From assembly GCA_002633005.1 (NCBI GenBank), contig NMRA01000231.1, positions 438,082-502,081 on the forward strand: DNA of 64,000 bases, written 5' to 3'. A model generated the notes under the pieces. That model saw only the letters and a list, made by a program, of their open reading frames with translations, searched no databases and was not told where the DNA came from. Below, piece by piece: positions 1 through 12,142 of this stretch. Numbering within the stretch: position 1 is the stretch's first letter; each line of letters begins with the position of its first letter. This DNA is from Phoronis australis. Its lineage: Eukaryota; Phoronida; Phoronidae. The translations under genes and the position numbers were made by a program.

Positions 1-1119
1 ATAAAACTTAAACAAGGTTCATACTACGATTGTGTATCAGTAGGACTAACCAACAACTATCCAACATCCACAGGCGATTTAGTCGTTAGAAGAACAATTA
101 ACTGTGGCTCTAAAATCCTGGTCCATTGGTGCATTTTTTATTAAATACCATTTTAAAATTGATCTCGGGTTTTTCCTTGTTCTGGTGGGAAATCATTTTT
201 GTTCTATCAAAGAACTGGCAGTTCATGATGCAAAAAGGTACCCACTCATCCAAGGCTTTACCGCAAACAGGTCGTGCTGAGTTTATTATCCCGCTTCGCT
301 AACAGGTAGTGTTGGTTGAAACATTCATGTGATTTGTTTACATTGGGGGTGGGCTAATCAAACAAGCAGAAAGCCTTCGACGTTGATAGACCTTGCTGCA
401 ATTTTTTGTGAATTTTTTGTATAATTTAACTGAACCCAACAGTCCTTTTCAGGACTACGTATTATTCATTCGTTCCTTTAAGTGTTTTAGTGTGATGTAG
501 ATTGTAGTGTTCATTAATAGTTTATAAGACTCGTATTTTCCTAGTACGTTAAAACGGTATAGGCCTATTTCAGACTTCGTGTTCATTATAGTTTGTAAGT
601 TTTTTGTACACAAGGATACTTGACAAGTTCACTCAAGTAGGCATAATCTCGTTCAATTTGATAAAAAATTGCACTGCACTAAATCAAATTACGTGTTAAT
701 AAAATGATACAAATTTTAACCAATCTGTTTTCAACTATTTACGATCTTATTCACCAAATAACGATTGATTTAATAAATCATGTACATCTTCCACCTATTC
801 TTGAACATAAGTTACGGAAGATGTTAAAATGAGTGATTATGAGGTCAATAATTACGAAATTCTTTACACTGAACAAAAATTCGATTCCAAGTTCACGCAT
901 GCACGCCGCACAGCACTGACAACTCCTAGCCATAAAGCAACACACCACGTGATTTGTGCAAAGCGCCACCTGCTTGCAGTAAAGCCTTGGAAGAGTGGGT
1001 ACCTCTTGCGTTCATGATGATTTAGACAATGTCAGGCGAATGAAATGGCTTGCTGTGACAAATCAACCTGCGGTATAGGGACTGTCTCACTTGTTGTAAC
1101 AAATTGCTAATATGACAAC
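1..1119. other. No gene seen
   Basis: AT-rich unique-looking DNA. The overlapping frames near 780-1017 on both strands have no recognisable domain. Confidence 0.5.
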
Positions 1120-1320
1120 AATCAGGCTTATTACAGACCACATGTGAACACAGTCAAACCTAGAGCGAATTGATTTTGATTCAACAAGAATAGATTGTCG
1201 TAACTTCAGTTGTAGTTTGGCGATTTTGGCGATTCGAAAACTAAATACGATCACCATTGGACGTGGATTTCAGAAATGCTATTGGTTTATGTTGAAATAT
1301 GTTATAACTTGACTTCAGGT
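1120..1320 (+). repeat. Dispersed repeat B, copy 1
   Basis: About 190 bases match the reverse complement of 22845-23030. Shared strings include GTGAACACAGTCAAAC, AGAATAGATTGTCGTAACTT, GATCACCATT and ATTTCAGAAATGCTA. No coding sense is visible. Confidence 0.82.
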
Positions 1321-3139
1321 CCCTTTTGGACTTGGAAGTCGTAAATAGGCAAAGTAATGGCTAACATAAATGTACACTTATGCTGATGGTTCTTAATCAT
1401 GGGTGATGATGGTTGTAAATGTTGGGTGTCATGTGCACACACAATAGGCCGTTTGAACTTGGCATGCATGTGCAGCGAAAGTAGTTATTTGTGAAGTCTG
1501 TTCTTGGTCATGCAACTATCCCAGTTGGCCCCTATGTTCAGTTATAATAAACTTTATTAGCAAGTTGAAAATTTTCAAATGCAAATTCGTTAGTTTACAA
1601 AGGTTCTGGATTTTTACAGGGCATACTCCGGCAAAGCACTTATAAGTAAGATTAAAACCACCACAACACCACGCTGGTATAGTTGAAGAAGGGTTAACAT
1701 ATGAATAACTCAAACTAAACGCAGCTGTTCAATGTGCAGTTAAATGCTTTAATAAGGAATAGCACTGACACCTGTTGCCAAAATGTAAAAACACGCATCA
1801 TTTGCTTAAAAGTATTGATATTTGGTAACCTGCTGACATAAATTTAGACAGAAAAGTTTTTGTACAATCACATTTTAGTAAAAAAGTTCACTACAGGATG
1901 GAAGATTTTGTAAACTCTGATGCAAACGCCTTGGTCTACTCATTTTTGTAAAAAAATCACCGTGCGTTGGGGTTGGTGATGAACGGTTTTGGGAACAGTG
2001 TGTCGTTGGAATGATGGACACATTGGAATATTGGAAACACTATTTTCGAAATGATCGGATGATGCCCTGATCACAAATTGAATGTGCTTCAAACAAGGCA
2101 AGTTTAAATACTTTAAACGGAACATAGAAACCTATGTGTGGTTAGAGTTGTGAGTTGAATAAAATTCGAATTGTCACCCAATGAGATATATAGACTAAAG
2201 AAATTTAACAGCACAATACATGTACCTCAAGGTTTCTTCAGGCGATTTGCTTCTATGGCCGGGCGGGGAGAAGAATTTTGTATAGGGGTTCGTCTAAACC
2301 ACTTATGCTAAAAGTACAGATGACGAAGATGTATTTAAGCACTAGAATATGACTCATTTTACAAGGGGGAATCATGAGATTTAATTGTCATACCTTTACA
2401 ATTAAAACAACTTTTTCCAGTAGGTAAAATTTATAGCTGAGCCAAGAACACTCCAGCCTTACAGCAACATAAAGGACTTATAATGTAACATTAATGTTGA
2501 CGAACAATCAAATTTACATTCGGGCCCATAACCTTATCTATGGGAAATATACACATCTTGAAAATTGAGCAAATCCACGACATGGGTAAACTTGCATAAT
2601 TTTACTCCAGTCATGCGACTTGATTGGCTAATAATCTGAGGTTGTGGGTTCATGTAATGTGCTTGTAATGGAAACATATTCTCAAATATAGCCATGTTAA
2701 CGAAGACAAACCACCCAATGTAGCCTCAACACCAGTACCAACAGGGTATCAGCTTTTCATTATAGCTATCAGCATGGCCAGGTGAGGGAGAGTGAAAAGC
2801 ATCGATTTCCTTAACACGTTCTGCAAACGTGTCCCCACCAGGACAATACTTTACATCAACTGCTACACTGCTTATCTGGTTAAACTCGATCTAACACCCC
2901 CAAGTGTAAATTATTTAAACTGGGTCTGCGTGAATAAATAAGCTGTAGTAACCCTGGGACAAGAAATCGCAGGACAGCTTATTGAATCTTCTCTCTTCAA
3001 AATGATTGGGGTCTGGGGAATGCATGCCTACTGAGATCAGTTAACCAGTGAATACTCAAAGCGTTTATACGAGTCACTGAACATTTTACAAACAGCACAC
3101 TTACATGTACATGTCTAGTCAAAGCCTTGTAAAATCTTC

Positions 3140-3315
3140 ATGAGTTCAAACACTTACTCTTGACCCCCTTGTTCTCCGTCTTTCGAACGAGTCGCTTTGG
3201 TACACGTTTTGACGGTGATGCCTATTTTGCACTGACTAACTCGTCTTTTTTAGAGTCTCGCAAAGCAGGACGACCGCGTTTCGTCTCCGACCGAAACACT
3301 ACCAGTTTCCGCCAT
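3140..3315 (-). pseudogene. Degraded first-exon-like remnant with KRGRP and RVPKRLVRK blocks, copy 1
   Basis: Read leftward from an ATG at 3315 (MAETGSVSVGDE). After one frameshift the sequence continues KRGRPALRDSKKDELVSAK, a stop, then SKRVPKRLVRK. The KRGRP string resembles an AT-hook-like basic motif. The RVPKRLVRK block is identical in copy 2 at 31.9 kb, and both copies are interrupted at different points. This suggests two dead copies of one multi-copy gene or transposon exon. I do not recognise the family. Confidence 0.4.
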
Positions 3316-3377
3316 TTGTATTTCTGTAGATGTTTTTAGCTGCGCTGGGTTGTACTATATTTTGTATTTCAATGACC

Positions 3378-3530
3378 AGGGGCGGATCTAGGATTTTGAG
3401 TTAGGGGGGCCAGGTTAGAGTATTAGCCAGGATTTTGCACGTCAGGCATTCGCACCCCCGAACTGCCAAATGGAATCTGGGAGAATTTTTTTTTGGGGGG
3501 GGGCATGGCCCCCTTCTAAATCTGCCACTG
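3378..3530 (+). mobile_element. Short MITE, CAGNGGCGGATC family
   Basis: The 153-bp element has imperfect inverted ends (CAGGGGCGGATCTAG against CAGTGGCAGATTTAG) and is flanked by ATGACC on both sides (3372-3377 and 3531-3536). CAG-N-GG ends suggest a hAT-type non-autonomous element. A near match in opposite orientation lies at 20210-20347. Confidence 0.75.
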
Positions 3531-3710
3531 ATGACCATGCTTTTTGTTAGTTTTAAAAGTTCCATTCACACATACAATTAAAAGGAATATTTGTCAATTT
3601 TTGCACGTGTTAAAAATAAAAACTGCTTGAGCATCATGTCATACCAAAACAAAAAACGGCTGAAATGGCGTCAAGAGGTTTTGTTTGACTGAAGTCGGAC
3701 CATATGCCTT

Positions 3711-4995
3711 TAAGTTTTTGTGACGTAAGTTTTCACTTAAAACTGAAGTTTATTTGTGAACACTTAAGCTTTTTTGAAAAACAAGTTCTTGGTAAAACTT
3801 AAAAGGCGGCGCTGAAAAATATTTTGACAAAATTTTAATCGTAACTGTACCGTAAAATCGTTGAGTAAAAATTGTTTCATTACGCCGTGATAATTTTTGT
3901 CCAACGTTGAGACAGAAAAAAGTTCCTCAAACTGGAATGAAGAAATGCTTCTTTCTTTTTTCAGCAAATAAAATTAGTCTAGTTTAAAGTGGTTCACAAC
4001 ATAATGACCTCTCACCATCTGGAGCTTCCTGCCTTACAGTTTTACAGGATAAATTTTTAAGAGCCCAGCGTGCCACGTGTCAATCCTCGTGCACATGAGC
4101 AGTACAAGTTAATAAAGACGCTTGGTGCTCAGAATCGTTGCAGAACAAAGTGCACTTACGAGGAGTTTCCTATACTTGGTTTACATTCCATCTCAGCCTC
4201 GGTGTCCGTAATACGTGATACAACGTCTAAGGGATAGCCTTCTTGAAGTCGATTTGTGTGAATAATAGCACCTTTTCTCACTAAAATCAAAACAAATGCT
4301 TATTCAGTACGGCAGCACTCAACAAATGCATTCTAGTACAAGTGACAGACTAAGTACTACTAATAAGGCAAGAAACCATAGTCGACCTTGAATCCTGCAA
4401 GACGAGGAAGACGCTGACTACAACGACGCAAAAGTCCGTATCGGTATCACGGTGCAAAAAAAGAGGTATCCACGATAAAAACTGTTATAGTGTAACATTT
4501 TTGAGTAAAAAAGCAAAGTCAGGAAAACTCTTTCTCTAGGCCTACATGTATTCAGTCCATGCCAATGCCTTCATCAAGCTCATGCTGATGTTTGCGTTGC
4601 TAAAACTATGACTTTCCATGTATACCACTCCGTTTTCCGAAAAAAAGTCCAGTCGTTTATTTGGTGTTACAAAAGCGCCTGAATTTTTCACTTTCCAAGT
4701 ACATGCCTATGAACTTATTTACAGAAAATCCCGGTATTATACTTCACAGTATCGAATGAAAATCCCTAGTTTACACGGATTAGTCATGTTACCCCTCAGT
4801 GGCTTACCAGAAATAGAGGAAGAAGTCAATGGGTGTGTTATTGTGTTTGGTGTCGTTTGAGGTGGAAATGAATGCACAGCTGAAATTTTCGGTGGCCATG
4901 TAGAACTTTTTTATTCCATTAGTTCTATGAGCAGTTGCTACTTAAAATCGAATAGCCCTAAAGTCCCTTTGAAGCCTCATCCCCGACAACCTACG
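3711..4995. other. No gene seen
   Basis: AT-rich. The 80-codon frame at 4618-4860 has an ATG but no domain, conserved copy or clear splice context. Confidence 0.45.
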
Positions 4996-5312
4996 CATCT
5001 GCGGATTTAGGAGGGGGGGGGGGCAGCGGGCCCGCCTCTCCCCTTTGGCTGCCGTCAGCAAAAATGGAACAGCAACAGCGTGCAGCTCGAGGACATGTTG
5101 AGTAAGCAACTAGGACGCGGAGAAGGTGGTGCCCCTCGCGGCGTTCCTGTTTTTTGTTTTTAGTCAACCGGTCAGCCGGTAGATTTTCTGAACAGATGGT
5201 TCACATACCAGACTCCCGCAACTTCGGACCTGTGCTGCACATGCAATCGCACTTTGCCCGATTCCCCGAGACAACATGTTGGGCCCCCTATGGTATCCTA
5301 GATCCGCTACTG
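4996..5312. mobile_element. MITE-like element, CGGATTTAGGGGG type
   Basis: It starts GCGGATTTAGGAGGGGGG, has a GGGCCCGCC block, and ends GTTGGGCCCCCTATG then CCTAGATCCGCTACTG. The left end matches 26571-26660 and the right end matches 27520-27555. The region contains overlapping chance frames that I do not call. Confidence 0.6.
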
Positions 5313-5673
5313 CTACGACCCCTTCGACACAAAACCACGGCACGCTCGACTCACGGCCCGTAACCCCATCGACCCAGTCTACACAAGTTCGACTCTATTT
5401 GAACATAGAACAGTGTTTAATTACAGGACCAACGAGTTCGGCTATTCGCTGGGTTTCATGTTTTTTGCTATTAAGAGAGTCGATTCGGTAAGTTTAGAAG
5501 CCAAAAGCAGAAAAGAAAGCAACTCGTCCAAATCAAACAAAAGCCTACCCGCGATACCAATGTCGTTTTGGCCAGAGTCTAGTCGTATCGTCTACGTTTT
5601 CAGTGATTGCCAGACTTGTATGACTTTATTAGTGTTTAGGCCTACATTGTTCGGACTGCGCTCCTAACTAAAT

Positions 5674-5870
5674 GTTGACTATTCACCGCTTGGGGCGCTA
5701 GTGTTTCGACCGGTAATCATTGCGGCAAATGGTATAATGGCGGAGTGAACTCACCTGTACTAGTACAGTCCTTGGTAACACCAAGGAGTGTAGTAGTATA
5801 GGAGAGTTCACTTGTGAGTTCGCTGTTACCGCTACTACTAGCGCCGCCAAGTGGTGAACAAGCAACTGTC
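5674..5870. mobile_element. Fold-back MITE, full hairpin
   Basis: The two arms of about 95 bases are inverted copies of each other. Shared strings include GTTGAC, TTCACC, GCGCTAGT, GTGAACTC and CTCCTTGG, meeting at a short loop (TAACA) near 5781. One arm carries AATGGCGGAGTGAACTC. A solo arm of the same family lies at 8352-8460. Confidence 0.75.
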
Positions 5871-5890
5871 AACCAGGAAGCGCCAAAACA

Positions 5891-6954
5891 ATGGGGAAGG
5901 ACGCATTTTGCATAGCGATAAATTTCATGAATTCATCCACGAAAACCCCAGACGTGCCATTTTTTAGGTTTGCTAGGGATCCAGAAAGGTAACGATTATC
6001 TGTTATTCAATAAAATGATACATTGGCTTTCATTTTGTGTGTTGTGTTCACTGTTGTTAGACAAGTCGATCACAGTCCCGTTGCCAGTGTTCTGTTGTCT
6101 GCAGTGTAGGCTAGGCCTACTGTACAACCGGGCTGCCGGCGGAAGGACTATGATGAACGTACGATGTGATCGTGAGCTTTTTGCATACTTGCAGTCCATC
6201 AATTCCAAATCAAAATGTCACCCGTACGATCGCAGGGACAATTTTAGGAAAACATACCCATGCCCATGATGGCCAGGAGTAATATGACTGGTGACACAGC
6301 CATGGCACAATTACAGCCACATGGCCACTAAGTCGGTCATGAGTCAAGTTAGCGAATCTGTGGGTCTCGGTGAAAAGGCGAAAAATCCGAACATAATTTT
6401 AATGTGCCAGTTGGACCAATTAAGTTAAGCAGTGCGTAATTTTATGTGTCAATGATGCGGGGGCGCGGCCCTGTTATAATATCCGTGGAACAACATTTGA
6501 GTTCGAGTTTTTTTCAGTTGACACCAAAACGCTTTTGTCTCTATCACAATCACAGTACGACAGGAATTCTGTAGTGTAGTGTACTTTAGTGTAGGCTACC
6601 AGTCTTCTGTGAACCTAGTGAGTTTGAGGTTTGTTCCTGAGTCAGTCTTGGATTTCTGTTCAGGTGCAAGTGCTGGGAGCTGACCTTATGAATAGAGTTG
6701 CAACCTATTTGTCCAAGAACCGCAAATTATGCTCTCATCACTTCGAGGAGTCCATGTTCATGAATGAAGAACAAGCTGGTATTGACTGCAGTGCCCGAAC
6801 AATATTTGATGTCCCGAATCCACCAAAAATGAAGATGTCAGGGTCAAAAAGTTCTCCGGAAATTATATTACAGCTCTGGAATAGGCTTTTTGTATTTCTG
6901 ATTATCGTCTCACAAAGCAAGTACTGGAACATCACGTGTAGAAAGGACAATTAG
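5891..6954 (+). pseudogene. THAP zinc-finger fragment, two exons
   Basis: Exon 1 (5891-5988) starts ATG in a good context and reads MGKDAFCIAINFMNSSTKT, then PDVPFFRFARDPER, ending at AAG|GTAACG. An acceptor TTCTGTTCAG opens exon 2 at 6664. Joined in phase it gives RCKCWEL and then a stop; after a frame change it continues ADLMNRVATYLSKN, KLCSHHFEESMF and RTIFDVPNPP. These are the blocks of a THAP DNA-binding domain (C2CH zinc, Trp, then CSxHF and a VP-type end). The second zinc Cys is Phe. The frame break, a short deletion next to a repeated GCTG, and the missing Cys mark a pseudogene. The source could be a THAP transposase (P-element-like) or a domesticated THAP gene. No transposase core follows. 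Confidence 0.65.
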
Positions 6955-7870
6955 TCCGCAAAATCTGGTTTTGGTATTTTACTAAGGTTGATCAGATTGA
7001 TCCATTTTATGAATGGTCAGCCTGAGACTTGGAGAGAGCCAAAGTGAAGCTGATGGATCAATCAGAGTCTGACTGGTGGGCTGAAAGCTATCCGTATCAT
7101 TTTGCTTCTCGATGACAAAAACCTCTGTGAGTAAATTAGTTTTCAGGTTTATTTATAACGCATTTCTTTGGCGAAAAGTGCAGTTGTTTGCTAGTAAATT
7201 AATAGAGAGTGACAAGGTTGGTCAGATTTTCTTGTTGTATTGGTTGGTGTATGTGTACGTTTTTGGAGATTGTGATTGATTTAAGCCCCAGTTGTGGCTA
7301 GGTATCAGATATGATCTTCTGGTCTGGCTTTAACTTACCTGAAATATTTACTAATAGGAACAGTGGGTATATAAAATAAAATATTGGTTTTATCATCCAA
7401 GTCTCTTTAATTCAATTTTGTATGAAGTTATGTGGGTAGTGAATATTTTGATTGCTGTTTAGTACCTCTTAATTTTTTGTCATGATATTTTGAACTTTGA
7501 CTAGTTATGAGTGATGATATACTCAATGTTACTTCATTTTGTACATGTAACTTGTGAGCTATTCTACAGATTAGCAAGTGACTTGTAACTGTTGGTGAGT
7601 GGGAGAGTGGGATTGAGTCCTATACTGGCATGTCTAAGAAATAATGGAATGTTCTAAAATTGTATTACGATTTTGTAGTGATGAATTGCCTTGCTTTCTT
7701 CTTCTCACTTGTGTAACACTCACTGCACAAAACAATTGTCTGCATTGCCAGTAGCCTCATGCATTGAATAGGGAACACATGCAAAATTGTTGGGTGGAGA
7801 TGAAACCAGCAGTGAGCTGGGAACAACATGTTTGTCAATGGTCAGGGGAGCATCCAAAATGTGTGACGAT
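6955..7870. other. No gene seen
   Basis: Between the THAP fragment and the 78-base tandem repeat. AT-rich with short inverted GATCAGATTGATCC-like words near 6990-7070. Nothing coding. Confidence 0.45.
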
Positions 7871-8020
7871 GGGAGGGGCTCAACACCCATGTGGCATACA
7901 TACCCATTGGTTTTTACCTGTTTAGCACTCCTCCCATGTAACCCCCCTGGGAGGGGGTCAACACCCACTTGGCGCCCACCTGCCGGTTTTTGTCTGGTAC
8001 CCCCTTAGCTGGCACCTGGA
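7871..8020 (+). repeat. Two tandem copies of a 78-base unit
   Basis: GGGAGGGGCTCAACACCCA at 7871 recurs as GGGAGGGGGTCAACACCCA at 7949; the following GGTTTTT[AG][CT]CTG also repeats. GC-rich against AT-rich surroundings. Frames on both strands here arise from the repeat. Confidence 0.7.
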
Positions 8021-8322
8021 GGGAATTCCCTTCTGAACCCTCAGGGGCAATCATTCAAATTAGGTAGTCCATGGAGGTATGAACTGTTATAAGGAACGAT
8101 GATTGCCGTGTCAGAACTCAAACATGAAACAAAACCATGATGAATTTTGAAGGGAGCTTCGAGAGAATAAAAACAAATACACTTTAATATTGATTAAAAT
8201 ACACATTTTCTTTCTCATTCTATTGTAAGTGGATGTTAGTTTATGTATTCTAACCATTTTCAATCACAAAGTAATTTTATTGCACGTTGAATGTCATTAA
8301 AGTATGAATTTATGAGCGTTTA

Positions 8323-8460
8323 CATTATTCGGACTGCGCGCCAAACTACTAGTGTTGATTATTCACCGCTTGGAGCGCTAGTGTTTCGACCAGTAACCGT
8401 TGCGGCGAATGGTAAAATGGCGGAGTGAACTCTCCTATACTCGTACACTCCTTGGTAACA
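8323..8460. mobile_element. Fold-back MITE, solo left arm
   Basis: It matches 5645-5783, including GGACTGCGC, TATTCACCGCTTGG, GCGCTAGTGTTTCGACC and ATGGCGGAGTGAACTC. Similarity stops at TTGGTAACAC, exactly where the hairpin of the full copy turns back, so only one arm is present. Confidence 0.75.
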
Positions 8461-10018
8461 CTCTCCAATAATGCAATACGGCGTCATATTGACAACACGA
8501 GCTCCATTTATCTGAGTGGCGCGCGCCCGGTATATGTATTAAGATGTCTATGGTCACGTTTAGGGCCTCATTCAAAATGGCCAGCGATATCAGCGAGACG
8601 TGTTTCAAAACTCTGCTTATGGAGACAAACAAGGTTTAAGATTGGCAAAACACGTATATTTGTGAAGGTTGAAATATGTCCATGACATCGCATGAGCAGT
8701 TGCTAACGGACATTGGGTAGTATGACAATCAGCAGCTTTTTATGCTTGTGTATTCACGACTTTAGGGCAACGGTGTCTATACACATAGTGTACCTAATTA
8801 TCGGACGAAACCTAAATATCGGACATTTCATAAAATCTTGCTTGAAGAATAATTTGAGAATTAAATGACACCAATTTTTGTTCCGTCGTAATGCATTCAA
8901 TGTCCGGGACCGTCTCGTTTTTTACAGCGTTGCCTCGTTTTGATTTCACCGAGAGAGGGTGCAATTTAGACCCCCAAGTAGGCCTAAAATGGACGATCGC
9001 ATAAATCGGTTATAAAAGTTGAAAATAAAATCTTTTTCCACAACGAAACCATCTCGTTGAACTGACAATTTGTCACTGTTCCATTTTTCATTTGTTTTTA
9101 AACTCAAGTCAAACCCCGACCGCGCACGTGCGGGTGTCTTATCAAGAAGCCAAAGAGATACTAAAAACTGCAGTGAGTTTGCACGTGCTTTAGTCGTCTG
9201 CACTAATTCATCAAAACGACTTGGCGCCGTCATCAGACTTCATGCTGAGGATAAATTTTGTTGCGAATGGAGCTGTGTTTTAGCAGCATATGTCAAAACA
9301 CTCAAGCTGAAATTTGGCTACAAGGTGCCCGCGGCCATTACTTGGTTAGTCAGTTTTCCGCAGGGTGGCGTATAGGGAAACAAACGGTGTCCGATATTTA
9401 CGTACATGTAGGTTCTCCGAAGGTTTGCTAGTTGTGTTTTTAAAGATCAGTCGGAACATAAACGTGGCTTTAGGTGACAAGATATAGTAACACAACAATT
9501 CCGTGAAGGTAAGCCATTATTTCAGCAAAGAATTTACAACAGTCCGTAGTATTTTCAATTAAATATAATGCAAAATGTGCCAAAACGTCCGATAATTAGG
9601 TCAATTGACTATATAGTATCACAAGTCTCAGACATCAAAGCAAGAACGAAGCAAACTTTACTCAACCTGATAACGATGCAGTTTAATATAGTTTAGCTTA
9701 CCTGCACTTTCCGCACACCTTAGCATTAGTAACATCGATATTACTTTTAGAACCATGTCGAAAAGCCTTATTCAAAATGTGGTAGTCTGCCGATAGGTCA
9801 ACTACCTTCTTCACGTCTGGAGCATGATGCACGTGGAAAACAATTGCATTTGCACGTGCTACCATAAACTATAGTACATGGACCACCAACTCTGTATATT
9901 TTCAATGTACGAAATCTGTGATCCTCCACACAAGCCGTTACGTCATTTTTCACTGGCGACACCTGGCCAAATTATATATTATGCTTAATATTTCCATCAA
10001 ATGCGTCGTCTACTAATC
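8461..10018. other. No gene seen
   Basis: Unannotated DNA after the solo fold-back arm. Two overlapping frames of about 95-100 codons (8946-9375, opposite strands) shadow each other and match nothing I know. Confidence 0.45.
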
Positions 10019-10139
10019 ATGGTCGGCTGCTGTGTTGCCGGGTGAGCGGCCACAGGCGAAATGCAGAGGACTTAGTTGCCATAGCGTCCGGATACCCCAT
10101 AATCGGCTTTGGGAAAAAAGCTTATTTCTTGTGTAAACG
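10019..10139 (+). pseudogene. Possible third THAP N-terminus
   Basis: The ATG gives MVGCCVAG and then a stop in a GGGTGAGCGG context; a single lost base would restore the CS typical of THAP starts. The following frames read SGHRRNAEDL and later HSVRIP, which loosely fit the domain. There are two frame breaks in 60 bases. Weak call. Confidence 0.35.
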
Positions 10140-10683
10140 TTAATGGCAGTTGTTTCAACAATAAGACTTTATATATGTGTTCAAGAAACTTTGATGACAC
10201 CATCGATGGATGTTATCCATTGTTCTTTACTCCTTTTTGATGAACGTTATATGGGGTTTTTGACGAATAATGTCCACCAATTTTTTCAAAAGGTAATGAC
10301 TCATGAAATCCTGTCCTTACGAGGAACTTCAGCCATAGTCTATTGAGCGAATTAACCACATTATCCAAATTGGCTGGCCCTTATCAGGCGGTTACTGTGT
10401 CAGCAGAATGCGCACATTTCGTCGCGATTTAGGTCGCCGATTTTGCCGATTTATAAACAGGTGTACAAATAAATTGAACGCTGGTGAAACATTGAACATC
10501 AATATAAAACTCATTAATACTTCAAAAATAACCAACTGGACTACTCAATATCTATCTCGCGATTCGACAGCAGGTTACATACAGTGTACTTACATGTATC
10601 TAATGTCGAAGGTATGACGCAAAAAATCTCTGTACCATCTTAGCCAAGTTCATTGGCGATTTGGCGTCTATGAAACAACCGCA

Positions 10684-10922
10684 GAGGCGGATCTACAGGG
10701 GGGGGGGGTTCAGGGGGTTTAAACCCCCCCTCGAGACAGGATCAAAAATAAAAACTGGAAAAAAATCGCCAGAAAAACGAAATTAGCTACTAAAAATCCC
10801 AAAAAATCTTACACGGGAGGAGGGAAACCCTCTCGCGACCTTCCTTCTCCTCGGCGCTACGCGCCTCGGATTCTTTCGAATCCTAAACCCCCCCTTACTG
10901 AAATTGTAGATCTACCACTGCA
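10684..10922. mobile_element. MITE with G-rich ends
   Basis: The ends CAGAGGCGGATCTACA and (reverse complement) CAGTGGTAGATCTACA form an imperfect 16-base inverted repeat, with CAACC on both outer flanks. The inside carries poly-G/poly-C tracts and a TTACACGGG block shared with 19619-19800. Confidence 0.7.
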
Positions 10923-11299
10923 ACCACCTACTCACTCGAGTTTCAACATCTTTGCTAGCATGAAACAAGAATACCAAAGGGGTGTGAAGGTTGTTTTTAT
11001 ACTTCAGTTTACATGTAACGTTTTTGTAAACGCAGAAATGATTTTTAAAATTCCGCCTTAAGGCCTAATATTTCCAAACTTATGCCTTTCAAACGAATAT
11101 TTATGACAAAAAACCATCCGGTTTTGTAAAGTCAAATGCCGCCTCTAGATAATGAAGTAATCCTACTCCAAATGTAACAAATGGATACTCACCCACTCCA
11201 TTTTATCCAATATGACGTCTGCCTGTGCTTGTGGGACCGTTTTATGACTAAATGGCTTCTGAAGAAACACTGTCTTTTCTTGTATTAGTCGTGACCGGC

Positions 11300-12142
11300 G
11301 TGTACTTCATGTCTGGCCCAAACCTGAATCTTCGACTACCCAGTGGTCTGAAATGCTCGTGGAATGTTAGAAATCTTTATATTAAGTTACCGGAAGTTGC
11401 TGTTAATATAAACAATTGGTCCCTGGATGTTATCTGTCTCCAAGAGACTTGGCTATCTTGCGACATTGCAAACGAAGAAATTGGAATTTGTGGTTACAAT
11501 GTGGAACGCCTAGACAGACAAAACGGTACTCGTTGTGGTGGCGTATGCACGCATGTCAGAAGCAGCCTTGCCTACATTAGAAGACACGACTTAGAGTTAA
11601 ACAATTTCGACCTTCTGTGTGTTCAACTGAATTTTAAGGATGTCAGTCCTTTAATTGTTCTCAATTTCTACAGACCCCTGCTCAGACAAATTGGCTTGAA
11701 AGCTTTGAATCTGTGGTTAGCACGTGTGGCTATGAGGTGGTTATAGCTGGTGATCTTAATGTTTATTGGAACGGTGAAGTTTCAAAACCCGCCTCAAACA
11801 TGTGATTCAAGGTTTGAATCTCCATCAGGTGGTAAGGGAGCCTACCCGTGTGTCAGACTCTGCCTCACTAATTGATCATGTTTATGTTTCTACTCCGGAG
11901 TTTGTGAGATCAGTAAAAGTGGTAAAAAATGGGTAAAGTGATCACTACCCTGTATGCATAGTCAGGGAAAGGCATTTAGGCGCCAAATTTCATCATGAGT
12001 GTGTGACCTATAGATCGTTTAAAAACTTTGATGACCAGACCTTCAAATCGGATCTTGCTCTTGCTCCCTGGTCAGTCATCAAAGCCTATTATGACATTGA
12101 TGATGCTCTTGATGCATGGTACAAGTTATTTAAAGTCCTTCT
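11300..12142 (+). mobile_element. CR1/L2-like LINE, 5' part: AP endonuclease remnant
   Basis: This is the endonuclease half of a non-LTR retrotransposon ORF2. Recognisable blocks are SWNVRNLYIKLPEV, DVICLQETWL (catalytic Glu), RCGGVCTHVRSS, a frameshift near 11680, then VVIAGDLNVYWNG (GDLN motif), ASLIDHVYVSTPEF and SDHYPV. It ends at DAWYKLFKVLL, directly before a 2.5 kb insertion. The same reading resumes at 14638. There are at least two frameshifts and several stops. No ORF1 is visible upstream, so the copy is probably 5' truncated. Confidence 0.82.

Larger units (their letters stand above)
1385..3710. repeat. Duplicated block A, copy 1 (about 2 kb)
   Basis: It aligns in the same order and orientation with 30225-32125. 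Shared blocks include GTCATGTGCACAC, TGTTCTTGGTCAT, GGCAAGTTTAAATA, GGTTTCTTCAGG, AAAGTACAGATGACGA, GGCATGGCCAGGTGAG, AATCGCAGGACA and CTGAGATCAGTTA. Copy 1 has about 270 extra bases between 1540 and 2090, and a MITE inserted at 3378. A degraded exon on the minus strand lies at its right end. Confidence 0.8.
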
